DNA from: Gammaproteobacteria bacterium
Lineage (GTDB): Bacteria > Pseudomonadota > Gammaproteobacteria > Acidiferrobacterales > Acidiferrobacteraceae
Length of the DNA: 13,150 bases
Assembly: GCA_028064935.1 (NCBI GenBank)
Contig: JAPTWT010000311.1
Location: 1 to 13,150 of the forward strand
Direction: 5' to 3'
Shown: positions 12,748 to 13,150 of the stretch, piece after piece
How positions within the stretch are numbered: the first letter of the stretch is position 1
Layout of the letters: every line of letters begins with the position of its first letter
Position numbers and translations under genes: made by a program
Notes under the pieces: model-generated
Told to the model about the DNA's origin: nothing
What the model saw: only the letters and a program-made list of their open reading frames with translations
The model's database searches: none

Positions 12748-13150
12748 ATGGGCTGCAAGGTGAAGACTTGCACGCACGCACAAGACAAATCGATGCGATC
12801 CATGGATGCCGATGGGCACATGCGCGTCGAGATGTCGCGTATCTCGAAAGCGAATGTGTGCCCGTATCGAGGTTCGGAGATTCCGAACTCGGAGAAACTG
12901 GGGCTCGATCCGAACAAGACGTATCAGCTCTACCGGCATCCCGACGAGCTCGCGAAAGCGGCACATACCTTCGACGGCAAACCACTGTTGATTCGGCACG
13001 AACCGGTGACGTCGGACTTGCCGAAACAATCACTATGGGTCGGTACGCTCGGCGCCTGCGATCAGCGCGCCCGTCGTCGGGTTCGCGTAGACCGAGTTGC
13101 CGACAGAGCAGCCACCCTGAAAGAGCGCCCAGAAGTCGCCCTGCGCGTGC
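12748..13150 (+). CDS. DUF2213-type head protein, broken near its 3' end
   Basis: The frame is open to the window edge. Residues from RSMDADGHMRVEMSRISKA through VCPYRGSEIPNSEKLGLDPN, YQLYRHPDELAKAAHTF, GKPLLIRHEPVTS and LWVGTLG match the DUF2213 family, a phage head-associated protein usually found after portal and MuF genes. After VGTLGA (to about 13056) the reading becomes an Arg-rich run unlike the family, exactly where the opposite strand starts to encode something sensible. So only about 12748-13056 is real gene here. The start is unclear: ATG 12748, GTG 12760 and ATG 12793 are all possible and none has a strong ribosome binding site; the conserved part begins at 12793 or just after. 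Confidence 0.75.
   Translation, partial: MGCKVKTCTHAQDKSMRSMDADGHMRVEMSRISKANVCPYRGSEIPNSEKLGLDPNKTYQLYRHPDELAKAAHTFDGKPLLIRHEPVTSDLPKQSLWVGTLGACDQRARRRVRVDRVADRAATLKERPEVALRV
13033..13150 (-). CDS. Fragment resembling a phage structural (cement-like) protein
   Basis: Read leftward from the window edge, 13150 to a TAG at 13033-13035 gives 38 codons. The first about 32 (AQGDFWALFQGGCSVGNSVY and ANPTTGALIAGA) look like the beta-rich C-terminal part of phage head cement or decoration proteins, with GDFW, a Gly-rich turn, VYANPTTGAL. The last residues, antisense to DUF2213, are not convincing. Such proteins normally lie downstream of DUF2213 on the same strand; here it is inverted. Assignment is by memory of the pattern and rests on a short stretch. 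Confidence 0.4.
   Translation of the reverse strand, partial: HAQGDFWALFQGGCSVGNSVYANPTTGALIAGAERTDP

Noticed and set aside
1..13150. tRNA genes, rRNA or CRISPR arrays
   Set aside because: I saw no cloverleaf with a TTCRANY-type T-loop and no regularly spaced repeats with variable spacers.

Overview
The window is a compact stretch of a tailed double-stranded DNA bacteriophage or prophage (Caudoviricetes, siphovirus- or myovirus-like). All recognisable genes but two minor-strand items read rightward, most start within a few bases of the previous stop or overlap it as ATGA/GTGA, and the order is that of a phage: helicase/nuclease/primase replication genes, then small and large terminase, portal, MuF-type head protein and a DUF2213-type head protein. 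Codon use is rich in GCG, CGC and GAC, which suits a moderately GC-rich proteobacterial host, but no host gene, tRNA or integrase is present, so host and lifestyle cannot be fixed.

Layout. 70-351: small zinc-ribbon protein. 348-1721: SF2 (DEAH) helicase with a zinc ribbon. 1718-1861: tiny basic protein. 1848-2210: VRR-NUC nuclease. 2207-2365: a near-consensus sigma70-type promoter with overlapping dyads, followed by a structured leader RNA with two mutually exclusive folds, one of which hides a ribosome binding site. 2366-2494: unlisted tiny basic ORF. 2491-3102: probable PD-(D/E)XK-like protein. 3109-5490: Toprim-like/D5/SF3 primase-helicase. 5491-5759: non-coding or leader region with a 17-bp near-perfect inverted repeat and a 20-codon leader ORF. 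5760-5972: two-helix membrane protein. 5974-6471 and 6468-8108: terminase subunits. 8108-8988: small proteins. 8744-10462: DUF1073-type portal. 10466-12478: papain-like peptidase domain fused to a MuF domain and interrupted by an intein. 12468-12707: zinc-ribbon protein. 12748 to about 13050: DUF2213 protein that breaks off at an apparent inversion.

The most notable system is the intein at 11588-12427. It sits exactly in the MuF NCRC motif and has good splicing blocks, but no homing endonuclease in its own reading frame. Instead the opposite strand of the intein encodes a 254-residue protein (11603-12367) with an N-terminal helix-turn-helix and a Vsr-like (EDxHD-type) nuclease fold. The two genes are in exact codon-on-codon antiparallel register, and the endonuclease start codon and ribosome binding site lie in the antisense of the intein's C-terminal splicing block. 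One DNA segment thus appears to encode protein splicing on one strand and homing on the other.

How the genes work together: the left half would replicate and process phage DNA, with the promoter/leader at 2207-2365 probably setting expression of the nuclease and primase genes. The right half packages DNA (terminase plus portal) and builds the head (MuF, DUF2213). The MuF protein would need intein removal to restore its NCRC motif.
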